From the NCBI RefSeq assembly GCF_037975245.1, contig NC_092563.1, positions 19,360,094 through 19,424,093 on the forward strand: 64,000 nucleotides of DNA, read 5' to 3'. Below are positions 16,474 through 28,500 of this stretch, piece after piece (position 1 is the first letter of the stretch; the number at the start of each line of letters is the position of its first letter). The DNA is from Apostichopus japonicus (Eukaryota > Echinodermata > Holothuroidea > Aspidochirotida > Stichopodidae). A program made the position numbers and the translations under genes. The notes under the pieces were generated by a model. The model saw only the letters and a program-made list of their open reading frames with translations, was not told the origin of the DNA and made no database searches.

Positions 16474-16700
16474 GTTTACAAGGTTTTCAATATTTGACCT
16501 CTGGTGACCGCAGATGACCTTTAACCTCCCGAAAACCAACGGAGGTCTTTTAGTCAATATAACACATCCACATAAGAAGTATGAGAAGTAGCCATGCCTC
16601 TTGTCTAGAGGTATCCTCTTTACAAGGTTTTCATTGTTTGACGTTTGGTGACCTCAGATGACCTTTCACCTCTACCACCTATCATGAGATATCATGTTTA
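16474..16700 (+). repeat. Dispersed GACCTCTG-type repeat, second cluster
   Basis: Two degenerate units begin GTTTACAAGGTTTTCA and TTTACAAGGTTTTCAT, each followed by TTTGACSTYTGGTGACC and ATGACCTTT. It is the same family as 4800-5320. Confidence 0.7.
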
Positions 16701-16712
16701 CAGCACTTGACC

Positions 16713-16860
16713 TCTGGTACACCTCCCCCTCTCGTACACATCTCCCCCTCGTACACCTCCCCTCTCTAAACCTTACCCTCTCTACACCTCCCCCTCTCGT
16801 ACACCTCCCCTCTCGTATACACCTCCCCTCTCGTACACCTCCCTCTCTCGTACACCACGC
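16713..16860. repeat. CTCTCGTACACCTCCCC minisatellite
   Basis: About eight to nine imperfect pyrimidine-rich 15-18-bp units (CTCTCGTACACCTCCC) lie directly after the GACCTCTG repeat. Confidence 0.85.
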
Positions 16861-16878
16861 CCACTCGTCTCTGTTTAG

Positions 16879-16969
16879 AGGGTGTGAAGACTCGCGCAAA
16901 AAGAAACGTCTAATGCCGGTAATCTGACCTTGTTTCGAATGAGAAGTGTTAGACACCACCATCGATCCC
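16879..16969 (+). repeat. Short dispersed repeat, about 100 bp, copy B
   Basis: This is the second copy of the repeat at 11894-11993. Its CATCGATCCC end runs straight into the tRNA-like head at 16970. Confidence 0.75.
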
Positions 16970-17075
16970 CTAGTTGGTTAGGGCGTCTGCGTACACAGCG
17001 GGAGGCCCGGGTTCGAATCCCGGTGGAGGCTGGAAGTTTTTTCACTGTTCTGGATTTTCCTTCTCATTACGTTTT
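16970..17075 (+). mobile_element. tRNA-derived SINE head
   Basis: CTAGTTGGTTAGGGCGTCTG resembles a pol III A box, and GGGTTCGAATCCCGG (17010-17024) is a B box with its T-arm. A GGAAGTTTTTTCACTG body and the (AT)n tract follow. No acceptor stem can be formed, so this is a SINE head rather than a tRNA gene. Confidence 0.6.
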
Positions 17076-17076
17076 C

Positions 17077-17193
<117 letters not shown>

Positions 17194-17194
17194 T

Positions 17195-17990
17195 TTTCCC
17201 AGAATTACCTCATCGCTTTTAATAGACCCAGCAACCTACGGGATATCTTAGTTCGGGCATCCTTTCGGGATGACACCCCATTAGGGGAAAGCAAAACAGA
17301 AACTACAGGATCATCGCCCTGTACACAAAATTGTAAAACGTGCTTACTTGTCGATTCGACCGGGGCCTTTCAGAGCAACCAAACCAAACGCACGTTCCAA
17401 ATTCGGCACAAAATCAACTGCCTATCCAAAAATGTCATTTACCTCATCTACTGCAATATTTGTAACTTACAATAGTACATTGGAGAGTCAAAAAAAAAAC
17501 TCTTAGAATGAGAATGACACAACATATAGATCGGCGATCAAAACAAAAAAGATCAACCAATTGCGAATTGCGAATTTGCGTGTTATTGCCATTGACCAGA
17601 ACGATTCTTGGACAGATAAATCTAGGGAAGGAAAAGAAAATTTCTGTGAACTAAACCTAAAGACCACGGCACCATTCGGTTTAAACATCAGAAACGATTT
17701 GCCGTCCCAGATAAACCAAAACAATTCCTTTGCAATTACGACGGAATCGGATTAAAATAATCCGACGCGGATTAAAATAATCCGAATTTCTAAAACTTCT
17801 GCTCAATTCAGCAAAAATTAGTAAGTCGCTTTGACTTTACAACCATGCCGACAATCTTCTCTATAAAATAGTTTTAATTCCTGCTACTCCTTGTCACTTT
17901 CGGTGATCATGCACTGAAGAAGAGCTAGTTTTGCTCGAAAGCTCTGCAAAAACCAAACATTGGCTCATTTACTTCCAATCACTCACCTAA
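17195..17990 (+). mobile_element. Penelope-like element fragment with GIY-YIG domain
   Basis: The frame at about 17195-17475 reads through [13 protein letters not shown] and CKTCLLVD to [13 protein letters not shown]. After a stop it continues in another frame as YIGESKKKL, the GIY-YIG nuclease core typical of the C-terminus of Penelope-like retroelements. Further on, GREGKENFCELNLKTTAPFGLN-like text (17610-17700) is the usual end of such proteins. At least two frame breaks and internal stops show it is dead. The RT part is missing. Confidence 0.7.
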
Positions 17991-18060
17991 TTTAATTTAA
18001 TTATTGTATCCCAGCCTTTCTCTAAATGCAGCATAGTTGTTTAACAGTTTTTCCGTTATT

Positions 18061-18123
<63 letters not shown>

Positions 18124-18360
18124 CGTTTTTAATCGAATATATAAGTCCTCATATATTTTATTTAATGTCTTCATACATATGATAAATGTCCTCATTAAAT
18201 AGGATTATGCATACAGAAATATAAAAATGCCCTCTGATTGGATAATGTTTAATGCGGACATTATATCGATTTAATGTCGACACTGAATCGGATAAACGTC
18301 GACAATTAGTCAAATCAATGTCCACATTACCTGGCGAATTATGTCCTCTGTAGCCTTCCA
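18061..18360. repeat. (AT)n tract plus degenerate AT-rich repeats
   Basis: 18061-18120 is AT microsatellite. 18130-18360 holds degenerate units with GTCCTCATT, GTCGACATT and GTCCACATT separated by AT-rich spacers. No coding sequence is seen. Confidence 0.7.
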
Positions 18361-18879
18361 TAATCGTGAGTAAGAAACAACCCTGCTAAAATACAAGTGT
18401 TAGGTCAGGTCGGGTTAATCAATCCGAGGTAGTAAGTCTTTAGGCTTTAGGTGTAGAGGTAATCAATAAGCAAAATAGTGTTTGACTCACTTCTAAAACG
18501 CTAGCCCCATAGCTGCGAACTAGACCACTAGTCCGATAAAGAGTTTAATTCGTTTTTTGTGTAAACGAACCCAATTGTACCCTACTCAGATGGGGATGAC
18601 CAATGTTTATATTTAGTAGTACATACCGGGCCGCTAGAAATATTCTCTACTGTGTATGGGTTGCCTGCGCATAACCATGCCGTCGTGATATCGATGTTTA
18701 ATAACTGTTTTAATTGGTTGAGAAATTAATACATGAACTAAACATATATATAAATGCCTTTAAAACACATTACGTAGTCTGTTACGTACTTAGCTTAAAC
18801 CGTTCCCTGTAATAAATTGTATGATGTTTTCGCTATATGTTTTCGCTGTACTCAATGTGGTACGTACTCCTTCACACGA

Positions 18880-19165
18880 AATATGAAATTAGTCCAAGCT
18901 TCCCATGCATCTTGAGATATCATGTTTAAAAGGTTTTCATAATTTGACCCCTGGTGTGCCCAAATGACCTTTAATCTCCTCTGAAAACAATAGGCTCCTT
19001 TTACTCAATGTGATACTCCTGCACACGAAATACGAGATTGTTCCAAGCTTCCCTTCTTGAGATATCGTGTTTACAAGCAAGGCGTCACACACCAGGGAGT
19101 TGTTCCATAACAACTCCCTGCACACACACACACCCATCCGCCTGCATGACTACATACATAGGTTT
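18880..19165 (+). repeat. Dispersed GACCTCTG-type repeat, third cluster, with hairpin
   Basis: Units contain GAGATATCATGTTTAAAAGG, TTTGACCCCTGGTG and ACTCAATGTGATACTC. The cluster ends in GTTTACAAGCAAGGCGTCACACACC. Inside its end is a perfect 12-bp stem with a 4-nt CCAT loop (19093-19104 and 19109-19120), followed by a CA tract. Confidence 0.7.
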
Positions 19166-19546
19166 ACAACTATCATCAAAAACTGACCTCTCCAAACAAA
19201 AACTAATCTTCTCTTTTGTTTTAGCGAAACCAATGTATCCCTGAATCCGTACGTGTCTTGACTTTGATAAATCGCGAAATACAACGGAAAAGAGGGCGCA
19301 CTTTCAATTTACGCTAAGGATTAAAATCCGCTACAAGGCCATCAGTTCCCTGGAAGGCTAAGCTAACAGCTGTGACCGATTTTGTCGTTGTGTCTGTTCG
19401 GTGCACACAAAATAATTGCTTTGGCCAGCAAATATGAAGGGTCAAACAAGATTGAAGCAGCACCGGTGATCGCGTATTGTTCAGGTTGCACCGGAGACAG
19501 CGGTACACGTGCTAGACTTTGTGGTATTGAATACGGATAAAACATA

Positions 19547-22500
19547 ATGGCGACGACCTGTGATAGAGAGGTTCAGAAATCGAACTATTTACACTCTGTT
19601 TCTGGACTAATCAAGCAAGACAAAGATGATCAAAGCCAGGATATAGCTCGATTATATGACGACTGGACAACATCCTATGATGAGGTAAAGTACATGCAGA
19701 GATTTGAGATTATTGTTTTCGCACTTATTTCAAAGATCTTGCACATGATATTTCAATAAGTTTGTTCTTTAAAGGTAGTCAATATAGACCCCAAATTATA
19801 CAGCACGTTATAATTGCTAGAAGTTGACTGAATGTCCCAGTGAGGAAAATATCCTCGAAGGTTATCCTAGATAGTTATTCATCCGACATCGATTCGATTA
19901 TTTCATCATTGTATAGATGCTACTATTAACTTTTCTTTTTCTATTTTTAAGTTTTTCTTTCTTTTTTCTTTTTGGGGAGTCTCCTACTTTGTTAAGCCTT
20001 ACAGGCTTTATAGGAGACTTCCCGTCACACTGTAAATTGTGATGAAACAAATAAATATACAAATACAAGGTTAGTGTAATAAAACCAGTTTCAGAATTTT
20101 GACCAAAGCTGGTGACCATATTTGAATATCTAGCATATTTCGGGCCAATACAGCATATACCTTTATGCTACCGCATAGAGATCCTGATTGTGAACAAATG
20201 TCCAAACAACTAAAAGAGAGATCCTGTTCCTTTCGGAGTAAGGGGTTAGGGTGGGGCGGTAGGCCTGTATATCATGGCTTTCAATTTGTTAATCTCTCTT
20301 TTAGCTTAACAGAAGTTGCAACGATAACGTCGCTGAACCTCATTTGATTAGCCTGGTATTGTGGTAATCTAATTTGTTTACGTTTATCTGTATAGACAAA
20401 TGCATAGTTTTCACAGACTGTTGTCTTGTTTTTGGCATAGTCTCTCGATCTTGGTTTCCACAAGGTTTCCACTTGGTTTCCACTTGGTTTCCACTCCACT
20501 AGGCGGAGTGTATAGCCTAGTGGTTAACGCCGGCGTCTCCCAGTCATGAGATCCCCGGTTCGATTCCCCGCCGACAGCAATGTTAATGTGTGTCGTCTAG
20601 CAAGGGTGTTGTTCAATAACAACCTCCCGACATGGACGTTAAATGGATGTGGGCCGAGAGATTGGCTTCGGTCAGCTTGCGAGTCTTAAAGCCTCCATGG
20701 CTTCTTTCGCGAGTTCCTGCTTGCGGGAAGATCACATATACATACATACATATACATACAATTACAATGCGAAAGACCGAAACATTAAATTAAGAGATTG
20801 TTCATGCTATACTAGTACCAGGCTCGGTGAAAACAAGATGTGATCCATACTATTATTTGACACCCCCCCCCTTCACCACCCCTTCCTTTTCTTTGTAATC
20901 CCTACCACCATATCAACTGATGGGCACTTCAAATTGGAAAATTAAGTTAACTGCAATCTCCATAGAATTTTCTGTCTTTCGAAACATTTCATGTTGATGG
21001 ATACATGACTTATGTTAGACTGAATATTACTTGAATTCCCTCAAATGAAATGTTTACAATACGCTATGAATTTTGCCGTTGAATGCTATCAAAGGCTGTT
21101 CTGCCGTTTATATGAACAGTTGTCGTTGAGGTAGGCCCTACCTATAAGTGTGTAAAACAATGATATAAATATTACATTTGAAAATGCACCCTATAATACC
21201 ACTGCCATATAACAGTTTACCTGTATCGGCCGGGCATATTAATAGGCTCTCGCCGTAGATCGCGGAAAATCTGAGCTGTGTAAGTAACCTTTTCCACGCT
21301 CGTTCCCTTTGTTATAGGCTTTGTAAATTGATTACGTAACACGCAGACTAATGCTCCAGACTAATAACCTTGAAAGGCTAAGAAGTTAGCAGTGGCTAAA
21401 AATGAACGACATTCTTACTCAAGGGCGAGATATTCAAATGAACATTTAAAGGCGTATAGTATTGTGTAGTAGAGTATAAGACGATACCGTCATTTTAGCC
21501 TTACATAATGAGAATTTCAGAGATTTAGCATATTTTCAAGGTAAATATAGTGAAAAACTTCAATGGCTATAGAAACGATGCTACAGTATAGCAGCCAAAC
21601 AGAACTTTCTCTTGGACTATATTACTTGACTAGTTTAGCATATTAGTCATACGACTAATCTTTGCTGGTTAGTCATTTGACTAATTTTAATTAGGCGAAC
21701 GAAGCACTGTGCAGGACTAATTTTAATTAGTCAATTTGACTAACTTAGATTAACGATATATCATAGATAGAAATTCTGCCCAAGGTCATCCTCTTAAAAC
21801 ATTATTAGAGATTTCATTCCAGTTTGCCAGTGTTTCGTGAAGTTTTTTTATCACATGCATGCATATTTCAACTACTCAAAGATAATATGATACCCGTTTA
21901 TGACTTACTCGCTAACTTGTGATACAAAATATGAAATATGTAATTTTGCAGGACCTTGAAAAACTAACATACAAAGGACCAAATCAAGTGGCTTCTATCC
22001 TGGCTGAGTGCAGCGACAGTAAAGATATCAGAGTACTGGACTGTGGATCTGGGACTGGTTTAGTCGGAGAAGCGGTGAGCTATGTAGTTTCAATCATGTT
22101 TAAAACATAACGTCAGAGCAGGGCCTGTATAGCAACTCCCTGTACTGTAGTAACTCCCTATAGCAACTCCCTGTAGCAACTCCCTGGTCATGGTATCTCC
22201 ATTTTGGTTTGCGATCTTGCTGGCGTGTGTGTGTGCGTGTGTGTATGTATATGTGTGGATGTGACGGCCAGGTTTAAAAGGTCTGCTGTATAGACCCCAA
22301 CTATAGCTCGGAAAATGAGGGTATGAGGGTCTTTGCGTGAACGCTGTATGATTAACTACACTGTAGATATTCATTAACATATTTCCACACAGTGTTTACA
22401 CAAAGAGTCTAATGGTGTTAAGAAGCTATGCAGGCAAATTGTAGAGCCTGAGGTCGATATACGACCGTGGCGGGTCGATTACGTAATCACAAAACTTTCC

Positions 22501-25500
22501 TAGCTACAGTGTGCTCTAATTAGAGCCAATCATGCATATCTTTCAGTACGGAATGTCATCAACCACAAGATGAGTCGATGTCATGCTTGGTAGGTTGATG
22601 CTTCATGAAACGTAGATTAGAGCCCTTTTGCTCTTGGCTCCCATATCATGCATATTCATGTTTGGGTGGGCCTTAACATAAAAGTCTTAAAATGGCAATA
22701 TCTCTTCAACCCTCTGTCTGATATAGTTCATACTTGGTATGGTGATGTGACTACATAATAAGTACATGTTTATGAGATCATAATATTTAAACACATTAAT
22801 ATCCATGCATGTATCTGTTTCTATACTATGTCACATCTCAATATGTCAATATACATTAATATATTGACATATTGAGATATGAGATCTTAATATCGTAATA
22901 ATATCTGAATATCTGAATGTCACCAATATATTGAAATATGACGATACGATATCTTAATATCCTAATATCTGCATATTAAAATATTGTAATATTTAGATAC
23001 GATATCTTAATATCCTAATATCTGTAGTACATCAATATATTGAAATAATGAGATATAATATCTGAATATCTGAATCCCTTTAGATATTGGAATATTTAGA
23101 TATGAGATCTCAATATCTGTACATTAATGTATTGAAATAATGAGATACACGATCTGAATATCCCAATATCATGTACATTAAGATATTGACATATTGAGAT
23201 ATGAGATCTTAATATTAATATATCCCAATATCTAAAAATGTTGGTGTTTTTGGTTACGATGCCGAATGTATATGTACAGCTTGTATGTTATCTTTGCAAT
23301 CGTGATGGCGTGTATATGTACAGTATATGCAAGCCATATAATACCCGATCATACATGTCTATACCGTGCATTGATTGAATGGTCACTCGATTATAGAAAG
23401 TCAAACTGTGTCAAACTGTGTCTGACTTGTGCAAGTACCATTGTGGTTATCTTCTTTCAAGTAAAATTCTAAAAGCACACCCCGGGGGCTAAATTTGATT
23501 ACTTCACAATATTGCTGGAAATGAAAAAAAAAAAAACCCCAAATAAATAACACCTGTTCTTTTGGCTATCATGAAAAGGTCAAACGACAGAAATAGCTGC
23601 AATAAGAATAGAATGACTTTTGCATGAATCGTTTGAAGGAATGAAAAAAAAAAAAAATAGTAATGAAAGCGTCTTGAGGTCATGAGGATCGTAATATATT
23701 CAAGGCCCATGTACTTGAAACTTGAGTCGGAGTCTAAGTGATGGCGGCATAGCATGGTCATTTGTCAAATTTGCGACGAGATCTGCATCCACATGGATTC
23801 CCTACTTATTCAGTTATGTTTTCCACGTTGTAGTTGAAAGATGCTGGCTTCACAAATCTGTATGCGGTGGATATATCGCAGAAGAGTCTAGACATTGCTG
23901 AGAAGAAAGGGATATACCAAAAACTTGTTTGTGATCAAGTTGGAAAGGAGCGCATGCCGTTCATTGACAGTAAGGAAGAAACATTTCATTCGTTCACCGT
24001 CTTGTTCGATAGAATGTATTTATGATAAGCTTTTGTTTTCTACTAATTAATAGTCAACTCTGATCATAATCAGATGTATTCTTAACATTATAATCATATA
24101 ATCATAATGTATTCTTAACATTATAATCATAATGTATTCTTAACGTCATAACGCATACCAAATTTAAATCCTATATCATGGGAGACTATAATATCGATCT
24201 AACCAACAAACACAAATCCGCTAGTTTCTTAAACACTATTTACGCATATGGATTCACACCAACAATTAGCAAGCCCACCCGTATTAGTAGTACTTCGGCC
24301 ACCTTAATTGATAATATCATCACCAATGTTACCTCTACCATTACTGTACATCAGGAATTCTGACTACTGATCTTAGTGATCATTTACCCATTTTTATCAA
24401 AGTTCCCGCAAGAAAATATATACCAAAGAGCCCTATTCACGCTAGAAATTGTACTACCAATAATATAAGACGATTTGTATCAAGCATCAAAGAAAACGAA
24501 TGGGACGATGTCCTCGATAAACATGACGTCAATGTTGCGTATGATACATTTTACAATATTGTAGATTCAACTTATAATGATTGCTTTCCATACCGTAAAA
24601 TAACTAAGAGAGGTAAAAAGAAACATCCTTGGATCACAAAGGGTATACTAACCTCTATTCAAAGGAAAAATAAATTGTTCAAACGTTACATTAAAAATTC
24701 GACAGAAAGTAATATAAAGACCTAATTCTTATAATACCTATCGTAATAAGCTTAATCATGTTATTAGATTCTCTAAAAGATTATATTTTAATAACAAGTT
24801 TTATGATGCTAGAAATAATTCGAAGAATACCTGGAATATCATTAATGAAATTCTTCATAATGACCGCAAAAAATCAACTTATCCTGCTTCTTTCAAAAAT
24901 GGCGATCAAGAGATTACTGTACCAATGACATCGATATTGCAAACGACTTCAATAACTTCTTTATCAATCTTGGTCCTTCATTGGCAGACAAGATTACGAG
25001 CAAAGGGACGCATAATGAGTTTATGCATAAAACTAGTAACAACAATTCGATTTTTACATTTCCTGTATGTGAGGAGGAACTCCTTAACGTTGCGACTGCT
25101 TGTCTAAAACCTAATAAAGCAGCAGGATATGATGATTTTAAGCCAGGTATCATTAAACACATTATTCCTTTAATTACTAAGCCTTTGACTCATATTTGTA
25201 ACTTATCTTTTAATACTGGAACCTTTCCAGATTCGTTGAAAATTGCAAAGGTTATTCCGATTTTTAAAAAGGGCGACGCGGATTTATACGAAAACTATAG
25301 ACCCATTTCATTGCTTTCATGTTTCTCGAAAATCATTGAAAGACTTATGTTTAATCGAATTTTTAATTTTCTTAACAAATATGACATTCTATGCAACCAA
25401 CAATATGGCTTTCGACCATATCATTCTACTGAACTTGCACTGGCAGATGCCGTTGACACATTGTACAGCAGTCTTGATAATAAGGGGGTTAATCAACGGT

Positions 25501-28500
25501 CTAGCGTGCGTTACTCACAGGATTAATGCACGATCGGGGGATAATGCAAGCGATGCACGAGGGCGGAGCCCGAGTGCATCCAGCGATAGCATTAACACCC
25601 GGAGTGCATTAATCATGTGAGTAACGCACGCTAGACCGTTGATTAACCCCGTTCATTCATACACTACCATTTGTGTGGGGGGAAAATCATAAAACAGAAC
25701 AGTTTTGGTTACATATAACCAAAGATTTATTAAAGTGATGCCTCGTAATTTTACCGTGCGTTACTCACAGGATTAACCACGGTCAGCTGACCTGAATGGA
25801 CCAATAGGATTTAGGAATCTTTACTAAGTATGAATGAATAATAGATCTTGCTTGGGTGTGTTCCTAGATCTTTCCAAAGCGTTCGACACTATTGATCATA
25901 CCATTCTACTTAGTAAATTACAACATTATGGCATCAGAGGAACGACGCTGAACTGGATCGATATAGTTATATATCTAATCGGCATCAATATATCTCTTAC
26001 AAAAACACTTATTCTCATCTTGCAGAAATTCAATGTGGTGTTCCACAAGGCTCAATTCTAGGATCTTTACTGTTTATTATATATGTCAATGACATCTGCC
26101 ACGTTTCAGAAATCGCAAACATTACGTTATTTGCCGACGACACAAATATTTTTTCGAATCAAATGAAAATGAAAATTAATTTCATATTAAAGTGTCTTCT
26201 GAATTAAATAAATTTAATGACTGGTTTGCCTCTAATAAGCTATCGCTTAACATTGGCAAAACGAATTATATTGTTTTTAATACATCCCGAAATTTCAGCT
26301 GGGATAAAGATATTTTTATGGGAGGTAAAACTCTCAAACAAGTATTTTCTAATAAATTTTTAGGTGTACATATTGATCATAAACTTTCATGGAGTGATCA
26401 TATTTCCATAGTGTGCAGGAAAGTTGCAAAGAATATAGGAATTTTATCAAAATTGAAACACTACCTGCCACAACACATATTAAAGACCCTTTATCAAACT
26501 TTAGTGGTCCCACATTTTTAGCTCATACCAGCATGCTGGTGTGAGCTATTGTTACAGTGCAGCGTCTATCACTCTATCACTCTATCCGTCAACAATTGGT
26601 AAAACCGCTTCCACTCGCACAGTGTTTGATGGAATTTCATGAAACTTGGACACAAGGACCATTGGGTATAGGGTCATCAGAGATGGTCCGAAATTTGGGG
26701 TCAAAGGTCACCTGTGGGCCGTAATGGGCCATTTTGTGGAAATACGCAAAATGCTTCTTCTCCTACAGATTCCATGGTACAATGTTGAGGGTTTGTCACG
26801 ATAGTACTATGGAAGTTTTACCTTCAGGGTGTTCATGAATTTGAGATCAAAGATCAACTATGGGTCTTTTGTGGCCCGGGCCGCGGCCCTATATTTTCAA
26901 ATTGCTCCTGTTCGTACAGTGTATGGCCAGTTAAAATGAAACTTGGTCACAATGTTCCTCGGGATGAGAGTTATGAGGGGTGTTCGGAAAATTGAGGTCA
27001 AATGTCATTTAGGGGGTCATCAGGGGTCATTCTTTGTAATATTTTCAAATATCTCAATCTCCTCAAGATTTTGATGGATCATATTCAAAGTTGAACTGAT
27101 GATTGTTGGATTGTGTATGAATTAGGTGATGCCTAATAATTTTTGGTCAAAAGTTAATTAATTACAATTAATCCCCATTGTTTAAAAAAATCTGAGCCTT
27201 CACCTTTTGCCAAAGCTCCTTTAATTTGTCTCCCATTCTCTGCAGTGTTTGTTAACATTTGTGGTTAAGCTCTGCAGAGGCTGTTAGTGGAATTAAAGCA
27301 GGACTGGGAGTTGTTATTAACTGTTGAACTGTAAGCGTGAGAGCCCTATAGCCAATCAGCACTTGCCGATTCTTAGAAGTCTTTGAGCCTGAGGTATGTA
27401 GGCAGCCAGCCAAAATTTTGGCAAGGAGTGCTTCAGGTCTGCTCTGGTAGAGGGGAGAAAGTTTAATAGGGTAGGTTAGTGGTATTGTTTGAGAGAGTGG
27501 GTAAAATAGGATTTAAAGGGGGAAAATAGAAATTATAGCCAGTGGTGTGGCCAGGGTTCTGCTAACGGAGGGAGGGGGGGGGGTTATCCCTCATGGGCCC
27601 AAAATTGGTGGAATCTGAAAAATGGCCTGAAATATGGTGGGCCATAAAGTTTTGTGGGCCCTACATTTTTAAGCTCGAAAAGGTATGAGCTTCTGCACCA
27701 TTGGTGCTCTAGTTCTTATTGCTCGATAATTTGGTCTGGCACACGTGATACTAATCTTAAGCCACTTATTTTATTACAAAAGAAAGCTGTCCGTCACATA
27801 TCGCATGCTGCACCACGTGATCACACCGGCCTTCTATTCAAGGATCTGAATGTATTGAAAATTAATGACATAATACGTGTAAATCTTGCCACCTTCACTT
27901 ATAAGGCGTGGAATGGAATCTTACCTAATGCATTTCATAATTATTTAATCAGTAATTCGGATATACATCACCACAACACAAAACACGCAAATCATGCGCA
28001 TTATCACAACACGAATACCTCAACAGGAATGTTAAGCCTCAGAAATCGAGCAATAAAAACCTGGAATTCTATTACTGACATTATTAAAAATAAATTATCC
28101 TGTAGAACATTTAGAAAATGTTATATTAAAGAAATAATTGCATCGTATTAATTAAAATATCATATAATTGATTTATTGTCGAAACGTTTAATTTGGCTTT
28201 TAATTTTTTCTTCTCTTTTCTTTCTTCAGGGAGTCTTCTACATTGTTAAGCTATAGAAGACTTCCTTTCACATTGTATATTTGCACGTGAAAAAACAAAA
28301 TAAATCAAATCAAATCAAATCAAATAATTAACAGACCTCTACTTTGATATATTCTGCCGAGTATGTTTTTTTGTAAATTGCTACTCTTTGAAAGGATCAT
28401 TATAGTGCTCTGTTGTTCATAGGAAGTTAACAAGAACATGTTTCGGTTGAAATAGAATTTATAAAAAAAAAAATCGATTCACATTAAATTTAGGCAGGCT

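Larger units (their letters stand above)
24165..28325 (+). mobile_element. 5'-truncated Jockey/CR1-group LINE in intron 3 of copy 3
   Basis: It starts inside the endonuclease domain ([28 protein letters not shown]). Reverse transcriptase follows: [59 protein letters not shown], and the catalytic FADDTN at about 26130. The C-terminus is SYCSIIWSG through [13 protein letters not shown], stop near 28151. The 3' UTR ends in (AAATC)n. Internal stops (such as 24361) and frame changes show it is dead. It is interrupted at 25485-25833 and 26520-27712. The clade is not certain. Confidence 0.88.

Noticed and set aside
16970-17035. Functional tRNA gene
   Set aside because: A and B boxes exist, but no acceptor stem forms and a SINE-like body follows; same for 20502, 37740, 38897 and 48390.
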